Shown here in pieces: positions 36,140 through 45,839 of a stretch of DNA of 64,000 nucleotides. How positions within the stretch are numbered: position 1 is the first letter of the stretch; every line of letters starts with the position of its first letter. The notes beneath the pieces are model-generated. The model was not told the DNA's origin. It searched no databases and was given only the letters and a program-made list of their open reading frames with translations. Made by a program: the position numbers and the translations under genes. The stretch comes from Phaeodactylibacter luteus (lineage in GTDB: Bacteria > Bacteroidota > Bacteroidia > Chitinophagales > Saprospiraceae). The DNA is taken from NCBI RefSeq assembly GCF_007993045.1, contig NZ_VOOR01000013.1, positions 58,384 through 122,383 of the forward strand. Direction: 5' to 3'.

Positions 36140-37162
36140 ATGAAAATACTTATCCCCGTCGACCCTGAAATTCCTGTCCCTCCCAAATTGTACGGAGGGG
36201 TAGAGCGCCTGGTGGATGGTTTAATCAATGCCTACGTCGAGCGGGGGCATGAGGTGGTTTTGCTTGCCCATGCCGAATCAACGAATCCAAAGGCTAAGCG
36301 CTACGCCTGGAAAAATACCTCTTCCCGGGGACTACGGAATACCCTGCAAAATGCGTTTACTTTATTACGAGTCTACCATCTCGAAAAGCCAGATGTAATC
36401 CATAGCTTTGGCCGGCTGATGTACTTGTATCCTACTTTAATGACCTCAAAGGTTGGTTTTTTAATGACCTACGGACGCTTCATTAGCCCAAAATCCACCG
36501 GCTTAATGAGTTTCCTGTTTGGCAAACGGGCGAATTTTACGGCGGCAGCTGGACATATGTTGAATCACCTGCAACACTATCAACATAAATTCACGCCGGT
36601 GTATAACTTTACCCTCACGGATTACTTTGTGCCCGATGATACCGTAGCTAAAGAACATGTAATGTTTTTGGGCCGGATTGAAGATATCAAGGGGACTAAA
36701 GAGTGTATTGCAAGTGCCTTAGCGACCCATACAAAACTGATTATTGCGGGGAATATTCAGCCGGGCCATGATGCCTATTTTGCAGAACATATCAAGCCCC
36801 ACCTGGAGCATCCATTGATTGAATACGTGGGGCCGGTCGACGATGAACAAAAGAAATACTACCTCCAGCGGTCCAAAGCATTCTTATTCCCCATTAAATG
36901 GGAAGAACCCTTTGGTATTGTGATGGCAGAAGCCATGGCTTGCGGTACACCGGTGATCGCTTTTAAAAGAGGTTCCGTTCCGGAGGTGGTAAAGGATGGA
37001 GAGACGGGGTACATCGTCAATGATGTTCCTGGGATGATTGACGCTATTGAAAAAGTTGACGAAATAGATAGAACGGTGGTCCGTCAAGACTGCGAACAGC
37101 GTTTTTCCCTTGCGGTAATTGCCGAGCAATATTTAGACTTATTAGCGCAAATTAAGCTTTGA
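36140..37162 (+). CDS. family 4 glycosyltransferase
   Basis: A 340-residue GT-B enzyme beginning MKILIPVDPEIPVPPKLYGGVERL, with VIHSFGRLMYLYP, VMFLGRIEDIKGTKECIASA and FPIKWEEPFGIVMAEAMACGTPVIA (E-x7-E). The start codon abuts the previous stop (TAA then ATG), so the two are coupled. Substrate not recognisable. Confidence 0.87.
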   Translation: MKILIPVDPEIPVPPKLYGGVERLVDGLINAYVERGHEVVLLAHAESTNPKAKRYAWKNTSSRGLRNTLQNAFTLLRVYHLEKPDVIHSFGRLMYLYPTLMTSKVGFLMTYGRFISPKSTGLMSFLFGKRANFTAAAGHMLNHLQHYQHKFTPVYNFTLTDYFVPDDTVAKEHVMFLGRIEDIKGTKECIASALATHTKLIIAGNIQPGHDAYFAEHIKPHLEHPLIEYVGPVDDEQKKYYLQRSKAFLFPIKWEEPFGIVMAEAMACGTPVIAFKRGSVPEVVKDGETGYIVNDVPGMIDAIEKVDEIDRTVVRQDCEQRFSLAVIAEQYLDLLAQIKL

Positions 37163-37163
37163 T

Positions 37164-38348
37164 TTGGCTAGGCAAATTTTATACCTACTCTCCGGCAATC
37201 TCTCCACCACCCCGCGTGCACTAAAATCTATTTTGTATTTACGGGAGTACTACCAGGTGAAAATTGTATTGATCAATCGTGCGGAGCGCTGGCGGCAGAA
37301 AGATCAGGCCTTGATAGCGCAGTATCAATTGGAGGTGGTTAGTGTCAATTTGGGTAGAAAACCCTTTTGGCCCTGGTTGCTGGCTAGCCTGAAACAGCAA
37401 GCAGCCCTGCGCTTATCTCCTTTTTTTAGACGTAATCGGCTCATCAATGCCTACGCCAGTAATAAAGCGGCTATTCTGCTTTGGCAAAAGATAAAAAAGC
37501 TAGACGGGCCGGCAGACCTTATTCTGGCGCACAGTGGTGGTAGTTTTTACCCCGCCTGGCGACTGAGTAACTATCTAAAAGTACCCTTCCTTTTCGACGT
37601 GGAAGACTATCACCCCGGAGAGTCTATTCGCCGACATCCGGCAACTGAAAAACAGCGTCGCGAATTTTTAATGCAAGCTATTCTGCCGGCCGCCTTTGGC
37701 CTTTCGAGTGCCAGTCCGCTCATTGCTGTCCATACGCTTAAGCTCATCGGTGGGCATCCCAATCATCGGATGATTCTAAATAGCTTTCCGGCTGCGGAAT
37801 TTACACAACCATTGTCTGGCACTACTACTGGACCGGTAAAGTTGGGCTGGTTCAGTCAGACCATTGGACCGGGCCGGGGGCTGGAGCAGGTCTTTGCCGC
37901 TGCAAAAGATCATCCGGCTATGCAATTTCACCTGATCGGAAACCCCAAACCGGATTATCTAGAAAGGTTCCAGCTGCCTTCCAATATTCATTTACATCCG
38001 ATTATGTCGCAAGCCGCTTTACACGCCTTTTTGAGCACCATGGATATTGGCTTGGCCCTGGAAGCAAAAAATGCCGATTTGAACCGGGATCTTTGTCTGA
38101 CCAATAAGTTTTTAGCCTACGCGCAGGCTGGCTTATATGTCCTGGCCACCGATACCCAAGGCCAGCGGCAATTTCTGGAAAGTCTGGACTATCGGGCGGG
38201 TGAAATCATGGACGCGGGGCTATCCGAGGCCTTAAAGCATATAGACAGCGCTCAATTGTCCTTATCCCATAAGGTGGAGCGCTGGGAAAAAGCGAAAGCC
38301 TTTGCCTGGGAGGCCGAACAAAAAAAATTGTTGGCCTTATTACCGTGA
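37164..38348 (+). CDS. GT-B glycosyltransferase-like protein
   Basis: A 394-residue protein with a TTG start one base after the previous stop. ILYLLSGNLSTTPRALKSILYL, ADLILAHSGGSFYPAWRLS and FLFDVEDYHPGES suggest the GT4 acceptor domain; VKLGWFSQTIGPGRGLEQVFAAA and NKFLAYAQAGLYVLATDTQGQRQFL the donor domain, where the usual E-x7-E is not clear. It overlaps the next gene by four bases (GTGA). Confidence 0.75.
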   Translation: MARQILYLLSGNLSTTPRALKSILYLREYYQVKIVLINRAERWRQKDQALIAQYQLEVVSVNLGRKPFWPWLLASLKQQAALRLSPFFRRNRLINAYASNKAAILLWQKIKKLDGPADLILAHSGGSFYPAWRLSNYLKVPFLFDVEDYHPGESIRRHPATEKQRREFLMQAILPAAFGLSSASPLIAVHTLKLIGGHPNHRMILNSFPAAEFTQPLSGTTTGPVKLGWFSQTIGPGRGLEQVFAAAKDHPAMQFHLIGNPKPDYLERFQLPSNIHLHPIMSQAALHAFLSTMDIGLALEAKNADLNRDLCLTNKFLAYAQAGLYVLATDTQGQRQFLESLDYRAGEIMDAGLSEALKHIDSAQLSLSHKVERWEKAKAFAWEAEQKKLLALLP

Positions 38349-39616
38349 AAACCCTACTCATCATCTATCCCCACTGGCACCCCGCCAACCTGGCCGGCGT
38401 ACACCGGCCCCGCCTGATTGGCAACTTCCTGCCGGATTTCGGCTGGCAGCCTCTGGTACTCACTGTGGAGGAGCAGTACTTTGAGGAAGCACCGGATAAA
38501 GATTTTGTCAGGACTTTCCGGGAGCACTTCGAAACCATTCGGGTGGCTGCATTATCCCCACCGAAACGCGTCCGGCTTATTGGCGATATTGGGCTGCGTG
38601 CTTTCTGGGCGTTGTATAAAAAAGCGATTGCGTTGAGCCGGGAACGGCAAATCGACTTCATATGGATTCCTATCCCATCCTTCTACATGGCAGTTCTGGG
38701 CCGGCTGATTTACAACGAAACCGGGCTTCCCTATGGCATCGACTACATCGACCCCTGGGTGCGCCCACTAGCCCCCTATCAGCGAAGGTACGGCCGCGCA
38801 TGGTGGAGCCTTCAGCTGGCAAAGTTGCTGGAACCCTTTGCCGTAAAGAAGGCGGCTCTGATTTCCGGAGTCTCCACGTCCTATTATCAGGCTGTCCTGG
38901 ATCGTCACTTCAAAGGTCAACCCATTACCCACGTGGGCATGCCCTACGGCTTTGATCCGGCAGACCATCAAATTGACCTGGGAGAAATCACCTACCCCTG
39001 GAGCAAGAACCCAGAGGTTATCCCTTACGTCTACGCCGGGGCTTTTCTGCCACAGAGTTACCGCTTTATCGAAGCCCTGTTTAGCGTTGTCCAAAAAATA
39101 GAGGCGCAGGGGCAATGGGATAGCCGAAAGAAACTATATTTCCTGGGGACAGGCGCCTACGGCGGCACCACCATTCAGGAGTATGCACAACGGTATGGCA
39201 TAGCTCAGCATGTAGTGGAAACGCGCTCCCGCTTTCCCTTTTTGCATATTCAGCAATTTTTGAGAAAAGCAGCCGGGGTAATGATCATCGGCTCCACTGA
39301 AGCGCATTATACAGCATCCAAAACTTTTCAGTGTTTACTGTCAGGCCGCCCGGTATGGGCTGTTTTTCATGAAGAAAGCTCTGCAGCGGAAATCATGGCC
39401 GCCTGTAAGGCTGACCGTTACCTTGCCCGGTACAATCCTGAAATGGGATTGGAAGCAATAGAAGCAATGGTCGCTTCCACCTTTATCCCTTTTCTAAAGG
39501 AGGGAGACGAACAATGGTCACCCGAACTGCAACCGCTGGAGCAATTCTCTGCCCGCCAATCGGCCAGGAAACTGGCAGCAGCTATTGATACCGCACTTCA
39601 TAGCCTACCGCGTTGA
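38345..39616 (+). CDS. GT-B glycosyltransferase-like protein
   Basis: A 423-residue protein with a GTG start overlapping the previous stop. LLIIYPHWHPANLAGVHRPRLIGNF is the opening seen in a group of poorly described polysaccharide-locus glycosyltransferases; GIDYIDPWV, VIPYVYAGAFLPQSYRFIEALF and GVMIIGSTEAHYTASKTFQCLLSGRPVWAVF form the donor-side core. The catalytic Glu pair is not obvious. The next gene's TTG start overlaps its last codon. Confidence 0.75.
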   Translation: MKTLLIIYPHWHPANLAGVHRPRLIGNFLPDFGWQPLVLTVEEQYFEEAPDKDFVRTFREHFETIRVAALSPPKRVRLIGDIGLRAFWALYKKAIALSRERQIDFIWIPIPSFYMAVLGRLIYNETGLPYGIDYIDPWVRPLAPYQRRYGRAWWSLQLAKLLEPFAVKKAALISGVSTSYYQAVLDRHFKGQPITHVGMPYGFDPADHQIDLGEITYPWSKNPEVIPYVYAGAFLPQSYRFIEALFSVVQKIEAQGQWDSRKKLYFLGTGAYGGTTIQEYAQRYGIAQHVVETRSRFPFLHIQQFLRKAAGVMIIGSTEAHYTASKTFQCLLSGRPVWAVFHEESSAAEIMAACKADRYLARYNPEMGLEAIEAMVASTFIPFLKEGDEQWSPELQPLEQFSARQSARKLAAAIDTALHSLPR

Positions 39617-40761
39617 TACAGCGCCTCGCCATCATTCTTACCCACCCTATTCAGTACCATGCCCCGCTCTTCCGGCTAATCACAGCGCGTAAGCAGATAG
39701 GCCTGCGGGTATTTTACACCAAGCCCAAAGAGTCGCTGGGCTTTGACCGGGCTTTTGGCAGAACCGTAAGCTGGGATATCCCTTTGCTGGAAGGCTATGC
39801 GTTTGAGTTCACCCCCGCTGATACCAAAGCTCATCTTCAACTGCTTATCCGTTCGATTGAGGCTTATGATCCACAGGCCGTGCTGGTATTCGGCTGGAAT
39901 CCGCCCGGCCATTTGCGGCTCATGCGTTATTTCAAAGGGAAGCGCCCGGTCTGGTTCCGGGGCGACTCTACTTTGCTCGATGAGCAGCCGGGATGGCGGA
40001 CAATGGCGCGGCGGTTGTTCCTGAAATGGGTATACCGCTATGTAGACAAGGCATTTTATGTAGGTTCCGCAAACCGGCACTATTTCCTGAAGCACGGATT
40101 GCAGGAAGCACAACTCGCCTTTGCGCCCCATGCTATAGATAACGTTCGCTTTGCCGGAAACGATCAGCAGCAGGAAGAAGTGCAGGCCCGCGCCTGGCGG
40201 CAAAAGTTAGGAATAGCAGCGGACGATTTCGCGGTATTATTTGCAGGCAAATTAGAAGCCAAAAAAGCTCCGCAACTCCTAATGGAAGCGATTATTGGCA
40301 TCGCCGAAACGCAAAAAAATCCAGTCCATCTGGTTCTGGGCGGCAGTGGAGAGCTGGAGGAGCGTCTCAGAGAACGGGCACAGGGATTGACCTACGTACA
40401 CTTTATCGGCTTCCAAAATCAAAGTCAGATGCCAGTAGTTTACCGGCTGGGAGATGTTTTCTGCCTGCCCTCAAACGGTCCGGGCGAAACCTGGGGCCTG
40501 GCCGTCAACGAAGCTCTGGCCAGTGGGCGCCCGGTTGTAGTCAGTGACCGGGTGGGATGTCAGGTCGACCTGGTCATTCCCCAAAAGACCGGTGAAGTTT
40601 TTCCCGCCGGCAATGCGGATGCGCTAAAGGAAAAAATCCTTTGGATGAAAAAACATAGTGGCAAGGCGTATACCACCTCCGACTTGAAAGCCCACATTGA
40701 GGCCTGGAGCTTTCAAGAGCAAGCCAAGGCTTATGAGCAGGAACTGGGAAAAATACCTTAG
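39613..40761 (+). CDS. family 4 glycosyltransferase
   Basis: A 382-residue GT-B enzyme with a TTG start. LAIILTHPIQYHAPLFRLI opens a subgroup that acts early in surface polysaccharide assembly; VLVFGWNPPGHLRLM, FAVLFAGKLEAKKAPQLLMEAI and LPSNGPGETWGLAVNEALASGRPVVVSD (E-x7-E) are clear. Composition is now GC-rich again. About 56 bases separate it from the Wzy-like gene. Confidence 0.85.
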   Translation: MIQRLAIILTHPIQYHAPLFRLITARKQIGLRVFYTKPKESLGFDRAFGRTVSWDIPLLEGYAFEFTPADTKAHLQLLIRSIEAYDPQAVLVFGWNPPGHLRLMRYFKGKRPVWFRGDSTLLDEQPGWRTMARRLFLKWVYRYVDKAFYVGSANRHYFLKHGLQEAQLAFAPHAIDNVRFAGNDQQQEEVQARAWRQKLGIAADDFAVLFAGKLEAKKAPQLLMEAIIGIAETQKNPVHLVLGGSGELEERLRERAQGLTYVHFIGFQNQSQMPVVYRLGDVFCLPSNGPGETWGLAVNEALASGRPVVVSDRVGCQVDLVIPQKTGEVFPAGNADALKEKILWMKKHSGKAYTTSDLKAHIEAWSFQEQAKAYEQELGKIP

Positions 40762-40817
40762 CGGTATTGCCTTCATCAAAAAAAGACGATCGGGACGGTA
40801 ACAATCAAAAAAGCGAT

Positions 40818-42080
40818 ATGACCACAGCCAGTATAATCGGGCTGACACTGGTGATATGGGTTTTCTTACGTTTTGTGCGTGTTCTTGGGAAAAGTGTCCC
40901 TATTCTTGAGTTGATGCTTCTTACGGCCGGACTGCAGTGGATTGTAGGCCCGGTCATCGAATACCTTACGCCCTCCTTTCATTACCGGTACTATATGTAC
41001 GTGCCCGAGGCAGAGTACATGGGCTACATTGTGCCCGCCTACGCCTTTTTCGTACTTTCCACCCTGGGCGGGCTGGGCAGCTATGGCAGGCTGGCTATTC
41101 CTGTGACGCAACTACAGCGTTACGAGCAGTATGGGTTGGGCGTATTTCTGATCGGCGTCTTTTTCGACCTGATTTCCGGTGTTTTGCCGGGCACATTGGG
41201 CTTTTTTGCATTCCTGGCCTCCAACTTTAAGTTTGTCGGGGCTATTGTGCTTTTCTTTAGTAATGACCCACGCCTCCGCAACATCTTTTACCTGGCATTG
41301 GGGTATTTGTTTTTGAGCGCGCTGAGGCAGGCAATGTTCCACGATCTCGTGCTCTGGTCGGTCTTTTTCTACATGTTCTGGGCATTGAAGCACCAGCCCT
41401 CCAAATCACAGATTTACCTGACAATACTCATCGGTGTTCTATCGCTTTCCACTCTACAAACCATCAAAGCCGCCTACCGAATGCAGGTCTGGCAGGGGTA
41501 CGGCGGCAACAAGCTGGAGTTATTCGCTGACCTGGCACTTGACGCTATACTTTCGGATGACCGTAATGCCGATCAGGAGAGGGATGTAGAGAATAATGTA
41601 AGGCTCAATCAGGGATGGATCATCAGCGCCATCATGGATGAAATCCCTGCCCGGACACCATTTATTGGGGGCGAGACGATCGGACAAGCTATATCCGCAT
41701 CAATCCTGCCCCGGTTCCTAAACCCCAACAAAACGCAGGCCGGCGGCCGGGAAAACTTTCGGAGGTTCACCGGGCTGGACATTAGCCAAGGTACCTCAAT
41801 GGGTATAAGTATCGTCGGGGAAGCCTATGGCAACTACAATGTCTTTGGCGGCATTCTCTTTATGGGCGCCTGGGGTTTTTTCCTGGCCCGATTTTGGCGT
41901 TTTTTGTTGAAAAACGCCGGACAAAATCTGCTGCTTATCGCCTTCCTGCCCCTGATTTTCCTTCAGGTGGTCAAGGCGGAAACAGAACTGGTGGTCGTGC
42001 TCAATCATATGGTCAAAGCCAGTATTGTGGTCTTTGGCTTCTTCTGGGCCGCCAGGAATATTCTAAACTGGAAGGTCTGA
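40818..42080 (+). CDS. polysaccharide polymerase-like membrane protein (Wzy type)
   Basis: About 420 residues from the ATG at 40818; an upstream TTG would add a charged stretch. Ten or so membrane segments flank a large loop (about residues 240-320) with GGETIGQAISASILPRFLNPNKTQ and GTSMGISIVGEAYGNYNVFGGILFMGAW. This layout, with the last segments rich in aromatic residues, is what I expect of a Wzy-like polymerase in Bacteroidota exopolysaccharide loci. Assignment is by topology and context; no invariant catalytic motif exists. The next gene begins 3 bases after its stop. Confidence 0.72.
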   Translation: MTTASIIGLTLVIWVFLRFVRVLGKSVPILELMLLTAGLQWIVGPVIEYLTPSFHYRYYMYVPEAEYMGYIVPAYAFFVLSTLGGLGSYGRLAIPVTQLQRYEQYGLGVFLIGVFFDLISGVLPGTLGFFAFLASNFKFVGAIVLFFSNDPRLRNIFYLALGYLFLSALRQAMFHDLVLWSVFFYMFWALKHQPSKSQIYLTILIGVLSLSTLQTIKAAYRMQVWQGYGGNKLELFADLALDAILSDDRNADQERDVENNVRLNQGWIISAIMDEIPARTPFIGGETIGQAISASILPRFLNPNKTQAGGRENFRRFTGLDISQGTSMGISIVGEAYGNYNVFGGILFMGAWGFFLARFWRFLLKNAGQNLLLIAFLPLIFLQVVKAETELVVVLNHMVKASIVVFGFFWAARNILNWKV

Positions 42081-42083
42081 CTG

Positions 42084-43079
42084 GTGAAGGTGACCCTGTT
42101 TTTCCGCAAAGCTTTTCCGCATCAGTACAGCATTGAGCAGGTATTTGAAGCTTTGCAGGGCTGCTTCCCCGAAACGCCAAAGTGGTATACGCTGCCTTTC
42201 CCGAGCAAGGGGCTGGCCCCCCGCCTGAAAAACGGGCTGAATGCCCGGCGGCAGCAAGGAGTGGTCAACCACGTTACCGGTGACATCACTTACATCACCC
42301 CTTTTCTGGAACGGGGGCGCACCGTGGTTACCTTCCATGATTTTGAATTCCTGAAGCGGAGCAGCGGGCTGAAGCGCCGGTTGCTTTTTTGGTTTTGGGT
42401 GTTTCTCCCAGCCCGTCACGCCCGGTACATCACAACGATTTCCGAGGCCACCAAAAAAGACCTGCTGGAATTGGCTCCCATTCCTGAAGCAAAGATTGCA
42501 GTGATCCCCAACCCGCTCACCCTGCCGGTAGCAGAGGCTCCAATACCATCCGCTGCCATCAACCACCCGCCGGTTGTACTCCACATTGGCACCAAAGCCA
42601 ACAAAAACCTGGAGGGCCTTATTCGGGCAGTCGAGGGGTTGTCTCTGACATTAGATATCGTGGGCGAGCTGACGCCTGTGCAGAAAGCCCTGTTGGAAAA
42701 ACATCGCATCCGCTACCACAATGCATACAAGATCAGTAAAGCAGCGCTTGTACAAAAATACCGTAATGCCGATGCCCTGGCATTCGTCTCTACGCTGGAA
42801 GGGTTTGGGCTCCCCATCGTAGAAGCACAGGCCCTCGGTTGCCCGGTCATCACGAGCAACTGCTCTTCTATGCCCGAAGTAGCCGGGAGTGCCGCCTGCA
42901 TGGTTGACCCTTCCGATACAGACAGCATCCGTACCGGCGTACAGCGCGTTCTGAACGATCCGGCTTACCGGGAGCAGCTTGTTGCGGCAGGATTTGAAAA
43001 TGTGAAGCGGTTTGAGCCCGCACGTATCGCTCAGCAATACTGGTCGCTCTACCAGAAAGTCAGCAGTGCCAATGGCTAA
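42084..43079 (+). CDS. family 4 glycosyltransferase
   Basis: A 331-residue GT-B enzyme with a GTG start. VTLFFRKAFPHQYSIEQVFEAL, RTVVTFHDFEFLKR and YITTISEATKKDLLEL form the acceptor domain; PPVVLHIGTKANKNLEGLIRAV and FVSTLEGFGLPIVEAQALGCPVITS (E-x7-E) the donor domain. It overlaps the following gene by eight bases. Confidence 0.87.
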   Translation: MKVTLFFRKAFPHQYSIEQVFEALQGCFPETPKWYTLPFPSKGLAPRLKNGLNARRQQGVVNHVTGDITYITPFLERGRTVVTFHDFEFLKRSSGLKRRLLFWFWVFLPARHARYITTISEATKKDLLELAPIPEAKIAVIPNPLTLPVAEAPIPSAAINHPPVVLHIGTKANKNLEGLIRAVEGLSLTLDIVGELTPVQKALLEKHRIRYHNAYKISKAALVQKYRNADALAFVSTLEGFGLPIVEAQALGCPVITSNCSSMPEVAGSAACMVDPSDTDSIRTGVQRVLNDPAYREQLVAAGFENVKRFEPARIAQQYWSLYQKVSSANG

Positions 43080-44223
43080 CCCTTTGGGAAAAGCACTCCT
43101 GCTAACTGATTGGTTTGCTCCGGGCTACCGGGCCGGCGGCCCCATTTCCTCCACCGTCAATCTGGTAAAAGGCCTGTCCCCTAACATGCCCATGCTGGTG
43201 GTGACCGGAGACCGGGACCTGGGCGACACGCAGCCCTACGAGGGCATCCGCGCCAACCATTGGGTGGCCTACGAAGGCACTGCCACACAAGTGCAATACC
43301 TCAGCCCAGCTGACCGGCGCAAGCGCATCCGAACGATTTTGCGGCAGCACCCTACCCTCCCCCTGTACCTGAACAGCATGTTCTCCCCGGACTTCACGCT
43401 CTGGCCGCTATGGTTGCACCTCAGGGGAGCGCACCGGGGAAAAGTGGTTTTGGCTCCACGGGGGATGCTGCGGAGTTCAGCCCTGGCTTTCAAGCCAATT
43501 AAAAAAAAGCTTTTGCTAAGCCTCCTGCACACCATAGGGCTGCAACGCCGCATCTGTTTTCACGCCACCGATGCCACGGAAGCCAAAGATATCCGCTCGG
43601 TTTTTGGCCCTGCTGCAAAGGTAGTACAGCTTTCTAACTTTCCCGTACAGCCGGAAGCCCGGAAGCCCGTCAAAGCTGCCCCCGCTCCGGCCTGGAAACT
43701 CCTTTTTGTGGGGCGCATCCACCCGATCAAGGGGTTGCTCCATGCCTTGCAGGTACTGCAATACATTAGCCACCCCGTGGAGTTGACCATTATTGGCCCT
43801 ATGGAAGATCCGAGCTACTGGAAAGACTGTGAAGCAGCCATCCAAAAACTGCCTGCCAATATTTCGGTAAGCTATGCGGGTGAACAGCCTCCGCCCAAGG
43901 TAAAAGACGCACTGCTGGCTCACCACTTTTTTATACTGCCCACTCATGGTGAAAACTTTGGGCATGCCATTTTCGAGGCTTTAGCTACTGGAACGCCCGT
44001 GCTGATTAGCGATCAAACGCCGTGGCGGTGGCTAAAAAAACATAAAGCAGGCTGGGACCTGCCCTTATCTGAGCCGGAAGCCTGGAAAACAGCCCTCCAT
44101 CATGCTTTAACAATGACCGCTCATGAGTACGAACAATGGTCCAGGTCTGCCCATCGTTTTGCAAAGGAGTATTTTGCAAAGCAAGACCTGGTTTCATCCT
44201 ACAAAAAGCTCTTTTCCAAGTAG
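43072..44223 (+). CDS. family 4 glycosyltransferase
   Basis: About 383 residues from the ATG at 43072, which starts the conserved ALLLTDWFAPGYRAGGPISSTVNL loop; a longer frame extends back into the previous gene and is unlikely. KVVLAPRGMLRSSALAFKPIKK, KLLFVGRIHPIKGLLHALQVL and LPTHGENFGHAIFEALATGTPVLIS (E-x7-E) are clear. The pairing with a WcaF-like acetyltransferase next door is common in colanic-acid-like loci. Confidence 0.87.
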   Translation: MANPLGKALLLTDWFAPGYRAGGPISSTVNLVKGLSPNMPMLVVTGDRDLGDTQPYEGIRANHWVAYEGTATQVQYLSPADRRKRIRTILRQHPTLPLYLNSMFSPDFTLWPLWLHLRGAHRGKVVLAPRGMLRSSALAFKPIKKKLLLSLLHTIGLQRRICFHATDATEAKDIRSVFGPAAKVVQLSNFPVQPEARKPVKAAPAPAWKLLFVGRIHPIKGLLHALQVLQYISHPVELTIIGPMEDPSYWKDCEAAIQKLPANISVSYAGEQPPPKVKDALLAHHFFILPTHGENFGHAIFEALATGTPVLISDQTPWRWLKKHKAGWDLPLSEPEAWKTALHHALTMTAHEYEQWSRSAHRFAKEYFAKQDLVSSYKKLFSK

Positions 44224-44235
44224 CCCTTTTCCAGG

Positions 44236-44790
44236 ATGCCCCAAACCGACCTCTCCCGCTACCAAAACAAAGCTTTTCAGCGTGGCGCTCCCCGTTGGAA
44301 AGAACTGCTTTGGCTGCTCTGCAGCGCGATACTGTTCCGCCATCCCCTGGCCATTATCAATGGTTTGAAAATTCAGGTATTGAAGGCCTTCGGAGCAAAG
44401 GTGGGGACCGGCGTGGTCATCAAGCCATCCGTAACCATCAAATTCCCCTGGAAGCTCCGCATCGGCGACCACGTTTGGATAGGCGAAGGCGCCTGGATTG
44501 ACAACCTCGATCAGGTCGATATTGGCAGCCACTGCTGCATTTCTCAGGGCGCTATGCTGCTCTGCGGCAACCACAACTACAAAAAAAGCAGTTTTGACCT
44601 CATCACCGCCCCCATTACACTAGAAAATGGCGTATGGATTGGGGCGCAGTCCCTGGTTTGCCCGGGCGTCAGGTGCGGGAGCCATGCGGTCCTTTCGGTC
44701 AAGTCTGTGGCAACCTCAAATCTGGAAGCCTTCACCATTTATCAGGGGAATCCGGCGGTAGCTAAGAAAGAGCGGAGGGTGCAAGACTAA
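44236..44790 (+). CDS. wcaF: colanic-acid-type acetyltransferase (WcaF-like)
   Basis: A 184-residue left-handed beta-helix acyltransferase. Hexapeptide-type repeats are visible from IKVLKAFGAKVGTG-like sequence through VVIKPSVTIKFPWKLRIGDHVWIGEGAWIDNL to GVWIGAQSLVCPGVRCGSHAVLSVKS; CGNHNYKKSSFDLITAPI contains the catalytic His loop. It should O-acetylate a sugar of the repeat unit using acetyl-CoA. The stop codon TAA forms the left TAA flank of the inserted MITE-like element. Confidence 0.88.
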   Translation: MPQTDLSRYQNKAFQRGAPRWKELLWLLCSAILFRHPLAIINGLKIQVLKAFGAKVGTGVVIKPSVTIKFPWKLRIGDHVWIGEGAWIDNLDQVDIGSHCCISQGAMLLCGNHNYKKSSFDLITAPITLENGVWIGAQSLVCPGVRCGSHAVLSVKSVATSNLEAFTIYQGNPAVAKKERRVQD

Positions 44791-44977
44791 GACTGTGTTG
44801 GGAATTCGCTTTTGGAGCGAATGTAGTCAAATTTTATTCTGAACAAGTCTTTGATCCCGACATTCATCGTCGGGGGCGCGATGAGGGAGCCTAGCCTGAG
44901 CTAAGCGACTGAAGAGCAACGAAGTACAGGATAAAATTTGGCAAATGCAGCCCAAAGGGTGAAATCCCAACACAGTC
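44791..44977. mobile_element. MITE-like element with TAA flanks
   Basis: 187 bases with terminal inverted repeats: the left end reads GACTGTGTTGGGAATTCGC, the right end on the opposite strand GACTGTGTTGGGATTTCACC, and further matches continue to CAAATTTTATYCTG. TAA stands on both sides, a likely 3-base target duplication. No open frame. The centre contains TAGCCTGAGCTAA, also found in the element at 61081. It sits exactly at the wcaF stop. Confidence 0.8.
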
Positions 44978-45056
44978 TAAAAGGGTCAGAAAATAGAGAG
45001 CACCAAGTTTTTAGCCCGGCTCTGCCAATCGAACGAAGGCATTAAATTCCATTCTC

Positions 45057-45809
45057 ATTTCTCTCACGTTTTCCATCATCACCGTCTGCTACAACAGTAG
45101 CGCCACCATTGCGGATACGCTGGAAAGCGTTGCCAGGCAGCAACACCCCGGTATCGAGCACCTCATCATTGACGGCGTCAGCCAGGACAACACCCTCGCC
45201 ATTGCCCGGCAGTACCCCCATGTCTCCAAAATCATTTCCGAGCCAGACAGCGGGCTTTACGATGCCATGAACAAAGGCATAGCCCACGCCACCGGGCAGT
45301 ACATAGCCTTCCTCAATGCCGATGACTTCTACGCTACCCCCGGTACCCTCCAACGGGTAGCCCGGCAGCTTAAAGACACCCAAGCCGACACCCTCTACGG
45401 CGATCTGCACTACGTCACAGCCCAACCACCATTCAACGTAGTCCGGCACTGGAAGTCCGGCCCCTACCGCCACCGCAACTTCCTGCACGGATGGATGCCC
45501 CCCCACCCCACCTTCTTCGCCCGCCGCGCGCTGTTTGAGCAATACGGCAGCTTCGACCTCCGCTTCCGCTCCGCAGCAGACTATGAGCTCATGCTCCGCT
45601 TCCTCTACAAGCACAAAGCCTCCGCCACCTACCTGCCTGAAGTACTCGTCAAAATGCGCACCGGTGGCATGAGCAACGCCAGCTTCCGCCACCGCATCCG
45701 CGCCAACCGCGAAGACCACCTCGCCTGGCAGGTCAACGGGCTAAAACCCTATCCCCACACCACAATACTCAAACCCCTCCGCAAACTAGGCCAGTGGTTT
45801 AGGAATTAA
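45057..45809 (+). CDS. family 2 glycosyltransferase without a canonical start
   Basis: The GT2 domain begins SLTFSIITVCYNSSATIADT, followed by IEHLIIDGVSQDNT, SEPDSGLYDAMNKGIAHATG and AFLNADDFYATPG (NADD metal site). The first in-frame ATG (45267) lies inside the domain, after residue 70. Between the upstream stop at 45012 and the domain there is no ATG, GTG or TTG, only ATT codons (45051, 45057). I annotate from the ATT at 45057 because MISLTFSIITVCYN is a normal length for this family. About 250 residues. A MITE-like element lies just upstream and may have removed the original start. Confidence 0.8.
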   Translation: MSLTFSIITVCYNSSATIADTLESVARQQHPGIEHLIIDGVSQDNTLAIARQYPHVSKIISEPDSGLYDAMNKGIAHATGQYIAFLNADDFYATPGTLQRVARQLKDTQADTLYGDLHYVTAQPPFNVVRHWKSGPYRHRNFLHGWMPPHPTFFARRALFEQYGSFDLRFRSAADYELMLRFLYKHKASATYLPEVLVKMRTGGMSNASFRHRIRANREDHLAWQVNGLKPYPHTTILKPLRKLGQWFRN

Positions 45810-45839
45810 AGGCTATTTTCCCGTAATTGTGGCAACACA

